Assembly: GCA_043101845.1 (NCBI GenBank)
Contig: JBICHN010000002.1
Location: forward strand, 620,001-684,000
Source: JBICHN01 sp043101845
Lineage (GTDB): Bacteria; Planctomycetota; Phycisphaerae; Phycisphaerales; UBA5793
Direction: 5' to 3'
DNA length: 64,000 nt
Both the position numbers and the translations under genes were made by a program. The notes beneath the pieces are model-generated. The model was given only the letters and a program-made list of their open reading frames with translations. It was not told the DNA's origin and ran no database searches. Of this stretch, positions 9,001 through 16,825 are shown piece after piece. Each line of letters opens with the position of its first letter. The stretch's first letter is position 1.

Positions 9001-9864
9001 ACCATCGAGCGATTTCTTGAGTCGGTCGCGCCGGATGACCGCGACCGGGTCGACGACGCGATTCGCCGGACGATCGAAACGGGCGCGCCCTATCAGATTG
9101 AGTATCGACTCGCCTCTGGTCGGCGGGGAACCCGATGGGTCATGGCGAAGGGACGAATCGAGTCCGGTGAGTCCGGGTCGATCAGCTACTTCGCCGGCGC
9201 CCTCTCGGAGATCACGGAGCGCAAGCGTCATGAAGAGCAGATGCGGCTCGTCATGGCGGAGCTCAACCACCGTGTGAAGAACACGCTCGCTTCCGTGCAG
9301 GCGATCGCGTCACAGACGATGCGCTACACCTCGTCGTCGAGCGAGTTCGAGCAGGCGTTCACCGAGCGGCTGCGATCGCTGGCCCAGGCCCACAGTCTCC
9401 TGACGCGGACGAATTGGGAAGGCGTCGATCTGCGGGACATCGCGGAGTCAGAACTCAAACCGCGACTCGGGACGCCGGATCAGGCGCGCATCGACGGTCC
9501 ATCGATCATTCTGCGACCCAAGGAAGCGCTTTCGCTTCATCTCGTCATGCATGAGATGTGCACGAACGCCGCCAAATACGGAGCGCTGTCGTCGAATCGG
9601 GGACTCGTCAAGGTGGCGTGGCGCGTCGAGGTGAACGAAGACGATCAGCCGCGCCTGCATCTGGTCTGGAGTGAGTCGGACGGCCCCGAAGTGCATCCGC
9701 CGTCGCGCCGGGGATTCGGGAGTCGAATCATCGAACGAACGGTGCGCTATGAACTGAACGGTGACTGCGAGCTTCGATTCGACTCGTCCGGGGTGTCGCT
9801 CACGATTGACGCGCCGGCTCCCGCAACGGCCCGTGAGGGCGGCGACCCGATGATGACCTTCTGA
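6028..9864 (+). CDS. Soluble multi-PAS/GAF sensor histidine kinase of the HWE family
   Basis: The start is GTG 6028; the frame is closed by a stop just upstream. The 1278 residues contain no membrane helix. In order I see PAS (about 14-125), PAS (134-254), GAF (262-425), a weaker PAS-like block (436-555), then PAS domains at about 566-688, 695-815, 820-938 and 946-1068. The kinase core (1078-1262) is HWE type: phosphoacceptor H1081 in LNHRVKNTLA, the HEMCTNAAKYGAL N-box, and the W1214-x-E1216 motif in LHLVWSES. HWE kinases phosphorylate separate receivers in the cytoplasm. No receiver is adjacent; the nearest free one is at 36.3 kb. Many PAS modules suggest redox, light or small-ligand sensing, but no cofactor residue could be assigned. 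Confidence 0.93.
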   Translation: MAHDALDISAAVVAPFVEASTDAIVLVARDGVIRGLNPAAESLYGHSNEAIVGELHDVLLPDSSSGEALRNLLRLQSEHRVDHYEARRVTREGHELEVSISISALRDAAGNLVGYAEAGRDMTDRRRAEQETREGDRRFRELVDAAPVLVWISDSSKAGVYFNELWLEFTGMPLERQLGAGWLDAVHPDDCESLETACRAAFEERRPFTTQFRLRRFDGEYRWMLDTGSPRFAEDERFLGFIGSCIDITDRKRGEEALRLLAECGAALTAPRDLNKTLDAVANCLVPTFADCCVIDIVGVEGQLSLHAIAHVDERQASRIEAMRTQFTTPGDRDLIVSRVIRTGKPELVTRVDEETLHRAAANESHRRILDSLELVSVAVVPLESSDGVFGAMTIATTKSSGRIYTAPDLDLFAEVGRRTSEALETARLYERLSERENLLQSYYHASPFLMGVVELVDDERDILHLYDNPATAQFFNVEFGATHGRRASELGAPADILDRWIAAYTRCREVNTSVAFEYEHVVDGDRCWLRAIVSSLGPGRQGDRFSYIVENRTRRRQVELSLYESELRFRAAFEQAPFAIQTFAPNGDIRTVNPEWRRLWKAPESGLEGYNILEDATLAEKNLLPEIQRAFDGERITLTSIRYDPARNDRPGRPRWVDVSLYPLLDDEDRVFEVVLVCDDVTESIEAQQALRENEERFRLATIAGEIGVWDWDLSTARVTWSRTMESVVGATAKVFDGTPQSFLRRVHQADRRMVMHTIRRALANTEAVGLEFRMRSDDGSERWMYANAQMVREESGEAVRLLGAMVDISERRRAEETRALLAAIVESSQDAIVSKTLNGVITSWNQGAERLFGYTAAEAIGQSIYLVIPHDRYDEETNILSKIRAGERVEHYETVRRTKSGRLIDVSLAVSPLLDEKGRVIGASKVARDVTERKRSEAALRDAQNRLRVAVEAGSVGTWMYDLRSGRMVTDAWLSQMLEIEPSAAAAGITIERFLESVAPDDRDRVDDAIRRTIETGAPYQIEYRLASGRRGTRWVMAKGRIESGESGSISYFAGALSEITERKRHEEQMRLVMAELNHRVKNTLASVQAIASQTMRYTSSSSEFEQAFTERLRSLAQAHSLLTRTNWEGVDLRDIAESELKPRLGTPDQARIDGPSIILRPKEALSLHLVMHEMCTNAAKYGALSSNRGLVKVAWRVEVNEDDQPRLHLVWSESDGPEVHPPSRRGFGSRIIERTVRYELNGDCELRFDSSGVSLTIDAPAPATAREGGDPMMTF

Positions 9865-9882
9865 CTCGCGAGACCGAAACCG

Positions 9883-11715
9883 TCATCGGCGTCCGAAGTG
9901 CTTTTCGAGATCCCGAAGCGAGAGTCGAATCGTCGTCGGTCGACCGTGCGGACAGTTGCTGCCCCGCTCGATCTCAGTCTTGCGATTGAGAAGCGATTCG
10001 ATCTCTGATTCGGTCAATCGATCACCCGCTTTGACGGCCGCCTTGCAGCTCATCATGTCGAGCACTTCACTCAACGCCGCTTCGTCATCCGGCGCGAGTC
10101 GCTCTTCTTCGGCACGCTCGAAGAGTTCGATGACGAAATCCGCCGGTTCGACGCCGCGCTCGAAGAGAAAAGAGGGGAACCCGTGGATGGCGATCGAACG
10201 AGGACCCATCGGCTCCGCCTCGATACCGATCCGTTCGAGCAGCGGCCGCAACTCATCGAGCAATGTCATCTGCGCGGGTGACGCGTCGACGACCGCCGGC
10301 ATGAGGAGCCGCTGCGACTCGAGTGATCCGGTGAGTATCCGCCGCTTCAATTCCTCGAACATGACGCGCTCGTGGAGCGCGTGCTGATCGACGATCTCGA
10401 TGCCCTCGTCGTTCTCCAGAATGATGTACGAGTTGTGAACCTGGAGGAGGCGCGAGACGGGTCGCACGGTGATCTCAGGAGGAACCTCGGATTCTCGTAA
10501 GGAATCATCACTCGCGTCTTCAACGGACTCGCCGCCCATCGCTTCGCGCACTTGTCGATACACGAGCGTCTTCTGGTCGGGCTCCATCCGCTTGAAGTAC
10601 TCAACGAACGCGTCGGGTCCGCCTGTCCCGTTCACAGCGCCGGGTTCACCCGCGGCGGAGAGCAGAGATGCCCCCGGTGAGGCGCCGAGGGTATCCCCAA
10701 CGCTCGGCGTGAGGTCGGCGAGGCGCAATCGATCGCGTACGCTCGTCAGAACGAAGCCGTGCACGGACTGCGAGTCGCGAAAGCGCACTTCCGACTTCGC
10801 CGGATGCACATTGACATCGACCTGCGACGGATCCATCTCGAGATAAAGCACGACTACCGGAAAGCGGGTGGGTTCGATCAGACCGCGGTACGCTTCCTTG
10901 ACCGCATGAAGGATCGTTTTCTCGCGCACCGGACGACCGTTGAGGAAGAGCACCTGCGACTTCGCAGCGCCTTTCGCAATCGCCGGCGATCCGACCAGGC
11001 CCCATAGCGACATGGGTCGTCCACGCACGGCATCGTCGACGCTCACCTCGAGCAACTCATCCGCCAGCTCACGACCCAACACCGCAAGTATCCGCTCGAT
11101 CGGTTGCTGGTCAGGCGGAAGTTCGATCGCCACGCGGCCATTGTGGGTCAAGGTAAACCCGATCGCCGGATGTGAGAGCGCCTGTCGCTCGACAAGATCG
11201 CGGATGTGATTGAATTCGGTCGTTTCGGCCCGCAGAAACTTACGCCGCGCCGGCGTATTGAAGAAGAGGTTCCGCACGGTCACCGTCGTTCCGGGCGGCC
11301 CGGCGCACGGGCGGGGCGCTCCGGCTTCGTCGCCCTCGGCCTCAATGCGAAGAGCGCCGACCGCGTCGCGCAGCCGACTCGTGATCGACATGCGGCTCAC
11401 GGACATGATCGAGGCAAGCGCTTCGCCCCGGAATCCGAGCGTGGCGATCGCGTCAAGATCCGACGCCTCGCGAATCTTGCTCGTCGCGTGCGGCGCGAGC
11501 GCGAGCGGAAGATCGTCCTCCGCGATGCCCGACCCGTCGTCCGTCACTTCGATGAGTTCACGGCCGCCCTGTTCGATCGAGACGCCGATGCGTGACGCGC
11601 CGGCGTCGATCGAGTTCTCGACGAGTTCCTTGACGACCGACGCCGGCCGCTCGACGACTTCGCCGGCGGCGATCTGGTTCACAAGCAGCGGAGGCAATCG
11701 ATTGATCAGGGCCAT
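9883..11715 (-). CDS. mutL: DNA mismatch repair protein MutL with endonuclease motifs
   Basis: The start ATG 11715 gives MALINRLPPLL, the usual MutL N-terminus, and 610 residues. The GHKL ATPase domain (1-330) shows AAGEVVERPASVVKELVEN (E33, N34), DDGSGI, HATSK and LGFRGEAL. The C-terminal dimerisation domain carries DQHA-x2-E-x4-E at 443-454, a CKAAVKAGDRL segment, and CPHGRP at 588-593. These are the metal-binding motifs of MutL proteins that nick DNA themselves, as in bacteria without MutH and Dam. So this MutL is expected to be a latent endonuclease. It stands alone, ending 18 bases from the convergent HWE kinase gene. No mutS is in the window. Confidence 0.96.
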   Translation of the reverse strand: MALINRLPPLLVNQIAAGEVVERPASVVKELVENSIDAGASRIGVSIEQGGRELIEVTDDGSGIAEDDLPLALAPHATSKIREASDLDAIATLGFRGEALASIMSVSRMSITSRLRDAVGALRIEAEGDEAGAPRPCAGPPGTTVTVRNLFFNTPARRKFLRAETTEFNHIRDLVERQALSHPAIGFTLTHNGRVAIELPPDQQPIERILAVLGRELADELLEVSVDDAVRGRPMSLWGLVGSPAIAKGAAKSQVLFLNGRPVREKTILHAVKEAYRGLIEPTRFPVVVLYLEMDPSQVDVNVHPAKSEVRFRDSQSVHGFVLTSVRDRLRLADLTPSVGDTLGASPGASLLSAAGEPGAVNGTGGPDAFVEYFKRMEPDQKTLVYRQVREAMGGESVEDASDDSLRESEVPPEITVRPVSRLLQVHNSYIILENDEGIEIVDQHALHERVMFEELKRRILTGSLESQRLLMPAVVDASPAQMTLLDELRPLLERIGIEAEPMGPRSIAIHGFPSFLFERGVEPADFVIELFERAEEERLAPDDEAALSEVLDMMSCKAAVKAGDRLTESEIESLLNRKTEIERGSNCPHGRPTTIRLSLRDLEKHFGRR

Positions 11716-11800
11716 GCGGCCCCATTCTACCAGCGCGCTCACGCCGATTCGGCGCGGTACACTGCACGCACAGTTGAATCACCCGACCGGAGTCGTCCCG

Positions 11801-12565
11801 ATGCGAACCATGGCAGCGATCGTTCAACCAGTGGTCGTTCTCGTTCTCGTTCTCGTTCTCGCGATGAGCCTGATGGGCTGTCATTCACCGACGAAAGGGC
11901 AATCGCGCGGCGAAGAACCCACCATCGATCGCGCCGAGGTGTACCACCGGATGATGAATACCTGGGTGCGCGTGGATTACGACCATGCGACGCTCGAAGC
12001 GATATTCAGTGAAATGGAACGAATCGGCGAGGTCGACTTCCTCGTCGACTGGACAGGCTCACTGCACGCGTCAAGGACCGTGTCGCTCTCTCTGGATGAG
12101 CCGATCCGTCTCGTGACCGCGCTCGAGATGGTGCTCCGGGAAGTGTCCCGGTATTCCGAAGACGCGAACTGGTCGCTCGGTGAAACCTTCGTGCGCGTCG
12201 CGAGCCACGAGGCGCTCAATCAGGACAAGTACATCGTCGCGTACCCGCTTAATGAACTCCTCCGACATTCTCCGGTGTTCCGTGACATGCCGGCGCGGGA
12301 TCGCGATGCGATCATCGCAAATCTCGAGACCTCATACGCCGATGGCGAAACCGATTACGAGACGCGACTCATCGCGGAGATTTCCGACATCATGACCTCG
12401 TATGTCCATCAGTTCGAATGGGAGCGAAACGGTGGCGACGGCGCCTCGCTCCGGTATCTCAACGGTGTCTTTCTCGTAAACGCCGCCGACTACATCCACC
12501 GTGAACTCGGCGGCTACGCGTTCGTGGGGATGGACCAGCTGTTCGTGCGCGAGCCTGCGAACTAA
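11801..12565 (+). CDS. Hypothetical lipoprotein
   Basis: The start at 11801 was chosen because it gives MRTMAAIVQPVV followed by a pure Val/Leu helix and the lipobox LMGC. The coding sequence repeats GTTCTC units in this signal region. The mature part (about 225 residues) has a segment resembling secretin/TonB short domains: ATLEAIFSEMERIGEVDFLVDW and PIRLVTALEMVLREVS. That pattern, a short helix and a strand before a LxxAL helix, recalls DUF4974/STN-like folds found in many Planctomycetota proteins. The remainder (DKYIVAYPLNELL and onward) is unknown to me. It is divergent from mutL and convergent with the M14 gene. Confidence 0.7.
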   Translation: MRTMAAIVQPVVVLVLVLVLAMSLMGCHSPTKGQSRGEEPTIDRAEVYHRMMNTWVRVDYDHATLEAIFSEMERIGEVDFLVDWTGSLHASRTVSLSLDEPIRLVTALEMVLREVSRYSEDANWSLGETFVRVASHEALNQDKYIVAYPLNELLRHSPVFRDMPARDRDAIIANLETSYADGETDYETRLIAEISDIMTSYVHQFEWERNGGDGASLRYLNGVFLVNAADYIHRELGGYAFVGMDQLFVREPAN

Positions 12566-12597
12566 TCAGTTCATTGGGATGTGAAATCTGGCTTGGG

Positions 12598-14373
12598 TCA
12601 CGGAGCCGACACTTCATCCGCTGCGTCCGGCGTCATTTCCGCCAGTTCCAGGGTTTTCCGAATCGTTCCGCCCTTCTGGCTGCGATATTCGACTTCGACC
12701 GAGCCTTCGCCCGCGATGAGAAAGCGGAAGAGTTCGGCACCCTTCGATCCGATGCCCCGGTCGACCCAGATCCGTTCCGGCTGGGGTGAGTCGCCCGCGT
12801 CGAGTTTCGTCCACGGCAACATCGAATCGACCCGCCCTGACGCGACAACGCTCGATCCGTCCCCGGTCTCGACCGTGATCGAATCGCGCTCGCCGATTCC
12901 CTTCTGCCACGCGATCGCAGCGATCGTCGGGATGATCTTCGGGTTCTTAACTTCGATCGTGAGATCCCAGAGCCCGGAGTTCGTGCGGCGAATCTGCGCC
13001 GCGCCCCATTCGACCCTGGGCATCTCGTCCGCGTGGAACATGGTGAACGCGAAGTTCCGGTGCGCGCCTTCTTCGAGCAGCCAGGGAGGCGTCACCCGGC
13101 TCGAGTATTTCTTCGTGCCTCCGACGAGCACCTTCCCGTATTGCGGATGATCCACTTCGGTGTAGGGCACATAGACATCGTCGAACTGGAGCCACTCGCG
13201 GAAAATCTCCCGTTCCTCTGAGGTCGGCCCGTCCGCTTTCTGGAACATCCTCTTGTCGGTCCAGAGCTCGTTCGTGAACGAGAAGATTCCGAGCCCCTCG
13301 TAGGCCCAGTTCACCTCGCCGCCGTGCACGGTGTAGAGGTCGGCGTGGATGATCCAGTAGTTGTAGTAGGGGAGCAGCTCTTCGCCGCGCTGGCCGAGCT
13401 GGTCGTAGACGCGGATGTCCTGGTTGGGATAGCTTACATAACGCGCGCCGGGGCCGCGAAGAATCATTCCGCCCGCATTGTGGTACGACTGGAACGCGGC
13501 GATATTCGGGTGCTCTTTGAGGAAGTCCGCGATCGCGCGCGTCTCCGGGAGGCTGAACGGATAATCGCCGGCGCCGAACTGGATGTATTCCGGCTGCCAG
13601 TCACTCGGCCAGTTGCGATTCGGGTCGTAGCCGCCCGGCCCATCTTCGTTCACCGATCCATCGCCGTCGTTGTCGATGCCTTCTGAGCCCACGGGCGTCC
13701 AGCCGCCGGGCGCATCGTCTTCGTCGACACGGATGAAAAAGCGATCGTCATCGGGATCGCGCTCCCAGCGTCCGAGCGGATCGCGGACCCACATCTGCGT
13801 GATATGGCCATCGCCATCGAGGTCGTCGTATGGATCTTCGTCGTACAGGCCGTCGTAGTCATTGTCGGTCGGCCGGATGCCGCCGCGCTGGTAGTGCGGA
13901 GTCGCGGGCTGATTGAACCAGATCTCCCGCCCGTCGGGATTCTCCATCGGCACGAAGTAAAAGGCGCGCTCATCGACGAGCTTCGTGATCTTGTCGATCT
14001 TGCCGTACGACTTCGTGAGATACCAGATCGAATACAGCACGGTTTCCGCGGCCTGGATCTCGTTGCCGTGAATGTTGCCGTCAATAAACGCGGCCGTCTT
14101 CTCCGTATCCGGCCCGGTCTCGGGGTTGTTCAGCGTCATGAGCCAGATCTCGCGTCCCCCGACGGACTGGCCGAGCGATTCGAGCGTGAGGAGTTCGGGA
14201 TACGCATCGGCGAGTTTCTGCAGCGCTTCGGTCATCTCCTCGTAGTCGTACCAGTGATTGAACGCGAGGTCGACGCGGCTGGGATAAGGCGCCTGCGCCG
14301 AAGCGAACGCGCCGGAGAGTGTGAGGACTGCGGTAGCCAGCGTCATCGAAACGATACGGATCCATCGAAACAC
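12598..14373 (-). CDS. M14-family zinc carboxypeptidase, secreted (active-site intact)
   Basis: I chose GTG 14373 because GGAGG lies seven bases upstream and a clean signal peptide (FRWIRIVSM to FASAQA) begins there; an in-frame ATG at 14436 overlaps the upstream stop and is the alternative. The M14 fold is evident in 591 residues. The zinc ligands are H102 and E105 (IHGNE) and H298 (SYHNAG), the substrate arginine is R253 (NRNW), and the catalytic glutamate is E369 (FTNELWT). Two acidic inserts rich in D-x-D-G repeats (about 168-190 and 231-247) look like calcium loops. A C-terminal domain of about 150 residues is probably beta-sandwich. It acts outside the cytoplasm on peptides of unknown origin. 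It is the second gene of a pair with a degenerate paralogue. Confidence 0.9.
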   Translation of the reverse strand: MFRWIRIVSMTLATAVLTLSGAFASAQAPYPSRVDLAFNHWYDYEEMTEALQKLADAYPELLTLESLGQSVGGREIWLMTLNNPETGPDTEKTAAFIDGNIHGNEIQAAETVLYSIWYLTKSYGKIDKITKLVDERAFYFVPMENPDGREIWFNQPATPHYQRGGIRPTDNDYDGLYDEDPYDDLDGDGHITQMWVRDPLGRWERDPDDDRFFIRVDEDDAPGGWTPVGSEGIDNDGDGSVNEDGPGGYDPNRNWPSDWQPEYIQFGAGDYPFSLPETRAIADFLKEHPNIAAFQSYHNAGGMILRGPGARYVSYPNQDIRVYDQLGQRGEELLPYYNYWIIHADLYTVHGGEVNWAYEGLGIFSFTNELWTDKRMFQKADGPTSEEREIFREWLQFDDVYVPYTEVDHPQYGKVLVGGTKKYSSRVTPPWLLEEGAHRNFAFTMFHADEMPRVEWGAAQIRRTNSGLWDLTIEVKNPKIIPTIAAIAWQKGIGERDSITVETGDGSSVVASGRVDSMLPWTKLDAGDSPQPERIWVDRGIGSKGAELFRFLIAGEGSVEVEYRSQKGGTIRKTLELAEMTPDAADEVSAP

Positions 14374-14432
14374 GGATTGTCCTCCGTGAGAGTGTGCGTG
14401 AGAGAGAGCGGGTCGTCGCTGATGAAGCATTC

Positions 14433-16391
14433 TCATTGCTCCGCTCCGCCATCGAGCGTGAACGATCGTTTCACCGTTCCGTACTTCTCGCTGTAGAGCG
14501 TGATGGTGAACTCCGATCCATCCGGCGCTCCGACGATCCATCGATACGACTCGCGTCCGCCGGAGCCCGGGATCGACCAGGTCTTGTGTACCCGCTGGCC
14601 CGTCACGATCTGGTCGTCCGGGATCGACAGGCGAACGACATAGGGCCGCGCCCGGCGATTGCGCACCGCCATCGCCGTGCCGGTCGGGAAATACCCGTCG
14701 TTCACAACGGCAGCCTTGATTTCATAAAGTCCGCTCGCGAGTTGAGTGATCTCCGGATCTTCGAGATGCACTTCCGGGAGTCGGCTCGCGAGGTCGAGAA
14801 TGAACTCCACCTGTCTCTCGGCGATGGCGCCGATCTCCTCGGCGGGCGGATTCGTCTTGAAGTACGGCGCCCAACCGCCGATCTCAACTTCGCCGAACTC
14901 CGGATGCTCGTACTTCGTCCATTCGACGAAACCGTCGCCGCCCCGCTCGTCGTCGCTGTACTTGAGCCAGGCGGCTTCTTCCTTGTCCATTGCCTCGCCG
15001 TTCGACGCGGCGTCATCTGATGCGACACGCTTCACTTCGACGCCCATTTGTCCGGCGTACCGCTCGACCATGTCGGGCGTGAGCTGGGCGACCATCTCGT
15101 CGGTCACTTCGATTCCCGCATCCTCGGCCGCGGACCGGAGCTCCTCCAGCGTTTCGAGGCTGATGTCACCGACCCCGGACGGGGTGAGTTCCGGTCCAGC
15201 GTCATCGGCCGGCGTCGACGGCGTGTCGTCCGTCGCTTCGGGAGCAGGCTCGGCATCCGTCTCTTCCGCGGGCTCCTCATCCTTCTTCGGTTCGGGCCGT
15301 GTCCAGAGGGGCGTCGTGAACGACGGCACACCGTACTGGGCGTACGCCCACGCGAAGAACGCGCCTCCGGCGTCGTCGTTCGGGGCCGTCTTCAGGCCCG
15401 TGATCTCCTTGAATCGCTCACCGACCTGCCGGTAGATCCCGACATCGTCGCTGTTGATATTGCGCGGGGCGCCCGCGTCGTCGCTCCCCTTGCCGTCTGG
15501 TGTCGACGACAGATTGTCATGTCGTCCATAGACGAGTACCGCAGCGATATTCTGCCGCGCGAGCGCGAACTCGAGCAGCGCCAGCGACTCGGGTTCAGAC
15601 ACCTGGTGCGGCCCCGACGCTTCGCCGTGCTCCTCGTAGCCATGCATGAAATTGCGATTGAGATCAACGCCTCCCGGGCCATCCTCATTGATCTCGCCGT
15701 CCTGGTCGTCGTCCACGCCTTCCACCATGAGCGTGAACTCCGCGCGCTCGCCCTTGTCGCGATCAACCGAGACACTGAGTCGCGGGTCAGCCGGGTCCGC
15801 TCGCAAACTCGCGTCATCAGGGTCGAAGACGCGCATCATCGTGATGAGCCCGTCGCCGTTGAGGTCATTCGGCGGATCCTCGTCCGCCTGGCGATCCCGG
15901 TCGCGATCGACCGGACGCGTATTGACTCGGCGGTTGTCCTTCACGGGCGCCCAGTAGAACTCCGCGGCGTCCGGGTTGACGCGCGGGACGACATAGAGCG
16001 TGTGCTCGTTGAGAAACTGGACGGCGGCTTCGTGCCCGTTGGCGAACCGCGTCAGCAGTCCGTCGACAACCTCCAGCGCGACTTCGCTTCCCACGAGATG
16101 GTCGCCGTCGATGTTTGCGACGAGCAGGAGCGCCGGTCGTTTCGCCGGCTCGATGTCGCCCGGACCCGCGACCGTCATCGCCCAAATCGACCGTCCCTCC
16201 CGGCTGGCCCCGATTGACTCGACGGTGACCAGTTCGGAATGCGCGGATGCGATCGAGTTGACCCGCTGGGTCATCGCTTCGTGGTCGCGATACGCAGGCT
16301 GAATCATCGCGTCGGACGATGGGACGCCGACTCCGGTCAGCAATGCGGCCGCGACGATTGGTAGCGCGCGGCGATTCAATCTCCGCACCAT
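14433..16391 (-). CDS. M14-type peptidase paralogue lacking the zinc site (probable pseudoenzyme)
   Basis: The 652-residue protein starts at ATG 16391, after GGAAGGGAG, with a signal peptide ending near SSDA. It aligns with its downstream neighbour through NIDGDHLVGSE, the DLNGDGLITMM calcium-like loop, VDLNRNF and GVPSFTTPLWT. All three zinc ligands differ: D95 and H98 replace His and Glu of HGNE, and G289 stands where the third His should be. P361 replaces the catalytic Glu. The structural arginine region NRNF is kept. An acidic Glu/Pro/Asp insert (about 366-410) and a helical stretch interrupt the C-terminal part. It is therefore likely a binding or chaperone-like partner, not a protease. 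The gene is intact, with no frameshift. Confidence 0.82.
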   Translation of the reverse strand: MVRRLNRRALPIVAAALLTGVGVPSSDAMIQPAYRDHEAMTQRVNSIASAHSELVTVESIGASREGRSIWAMTVAGPGDIEPAKRPALLLVANIDGDHLVGSEVALEVVDGLLTRFANGHEAAVQFLNEHTLYVVPRVNPDAAEFYWAPVKDNRRVNTRPVDRDRDRQADEDPPNDLNGDGLITMMRVFDPDDASLRADPADPRLSVSVDRDKGERAEFTLMVEGVDDDQDGEINEDGPGGVDLNRNFMHGYEEHGEASGPHQVSEPESLALLEFALARQNIAAVLVYGRHDNLSSTPDGKGSDDAGAPRNINSDDVGIYRQVGERFKEITGLKTAPNDDAGGAFFAWAYAQYGVPSFTTPLWTRPEPKKDEEPAEETDAEPAPEATDDTPSTPADDAGPELTPSGVGDISLETLEELRSAAEDAGIEVTDEMVAQLTPDMVERYAGQMGVEVKRVASDDAASNGEAMDKEEAAWLKYSDDERGGDGFVEWTKYEHPEFGEVEIGGWAPYFKTNPPAEEIGAIAERQVEFILDLASRLPEVHLEDPEITQLASGLYEIKAAVVNDGYFPTGTAMAVRNRRARPYVVRLSIPDDQIVTGQRVHKTWSIPGSGGRESYRWIVGAPDGSEFTITLYSEKYGTVKRSFTLDGGAEQ

Positions 16392-16547
16392 GAACTCCCT
16401 TCCTGACAAAGACGAGGGTCGCATTCGAGACGGACGAGCGGTTGACCGTTCGGTCTTAATGCGCGGTCGACAATGAGTTGCAAGGTATCGACCCGTTCGA
16501 CATCGGTCAAAGTGGTTGGCCCGCGACGGCGCGAAGAGGGGTAAGAA

Positions 16548-16629
16548 TGCGGGCGGGAGGACTCGAACCTCCACGGGTTTCCCCACCAGAACCTAAATCT
16601 GGCGCGTCTGCCAATTCCGCCACGCCCGC
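16548..16629 (-). tRNA. tRNA-Leu (anticodon TAG)
   Basis: On the minus strand, GCGGGCG pairs with CGCCCGC and the discriminator is A (16548). The anticodon stem CCAGA/TCTGG encloses TTTAGGT with anticodon TAG. The long variable arm GGGGAAACCC and the T loop GTTCGAG complete a class II tRNA of 82 bases. CCA is not encoded. Confidence 0.95.
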
Positions 16630-16685
16630 GTGGAACCTGCACGGCCGGACTCCCAACGCCATAAGTAGAGGCGTTTCCATTGGTC

Positions 16686-16730
16686 GGCCGGAAACTTCCG
16701 GCCGGACCCTCCGGCCGCGTCCGGTATGAT
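16686..16730 (+). promoter_or_regulatory. Two overlapping palindromes and a -10-like box before the DoxX operon
   Basis: GGCCGGAA-AC-TTCCGGCC (16686-16703) is a perfect palindrome. Its last four bases begin a second one, GGCCGGA-CCC-TCCGGCC (16700-16716). A further half site GGCCGGA is at 16643. TATGAT at 16725-16730 is a plausible -10 box, which puts the palindromes over and just upstream of the -35 position. The arrangement fits a repressor or activator site for the doxX-VWA-TPR operon; alternatively the arms form competing hairpins in RNA. Confidence 0.45.
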
Positions 16731-16825
16731 ATCGGGGCGGCGGCCAGGTCGAGAGCGGGAGGGTCGAGCGCCTCGCGCGATCGTTCATTTGTCGGCTCGC
16801 CACTGCGGAACCGGAGTTCGCCTTC

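Noticed and set aside
15048..16217. Plus-strand open frame of 389 codons opposite the M14 paralogue
   Set aside because: It mirrors a minus-strand gene with signal peptide and clear M14 homology; the antisense product has no recognisable feature.
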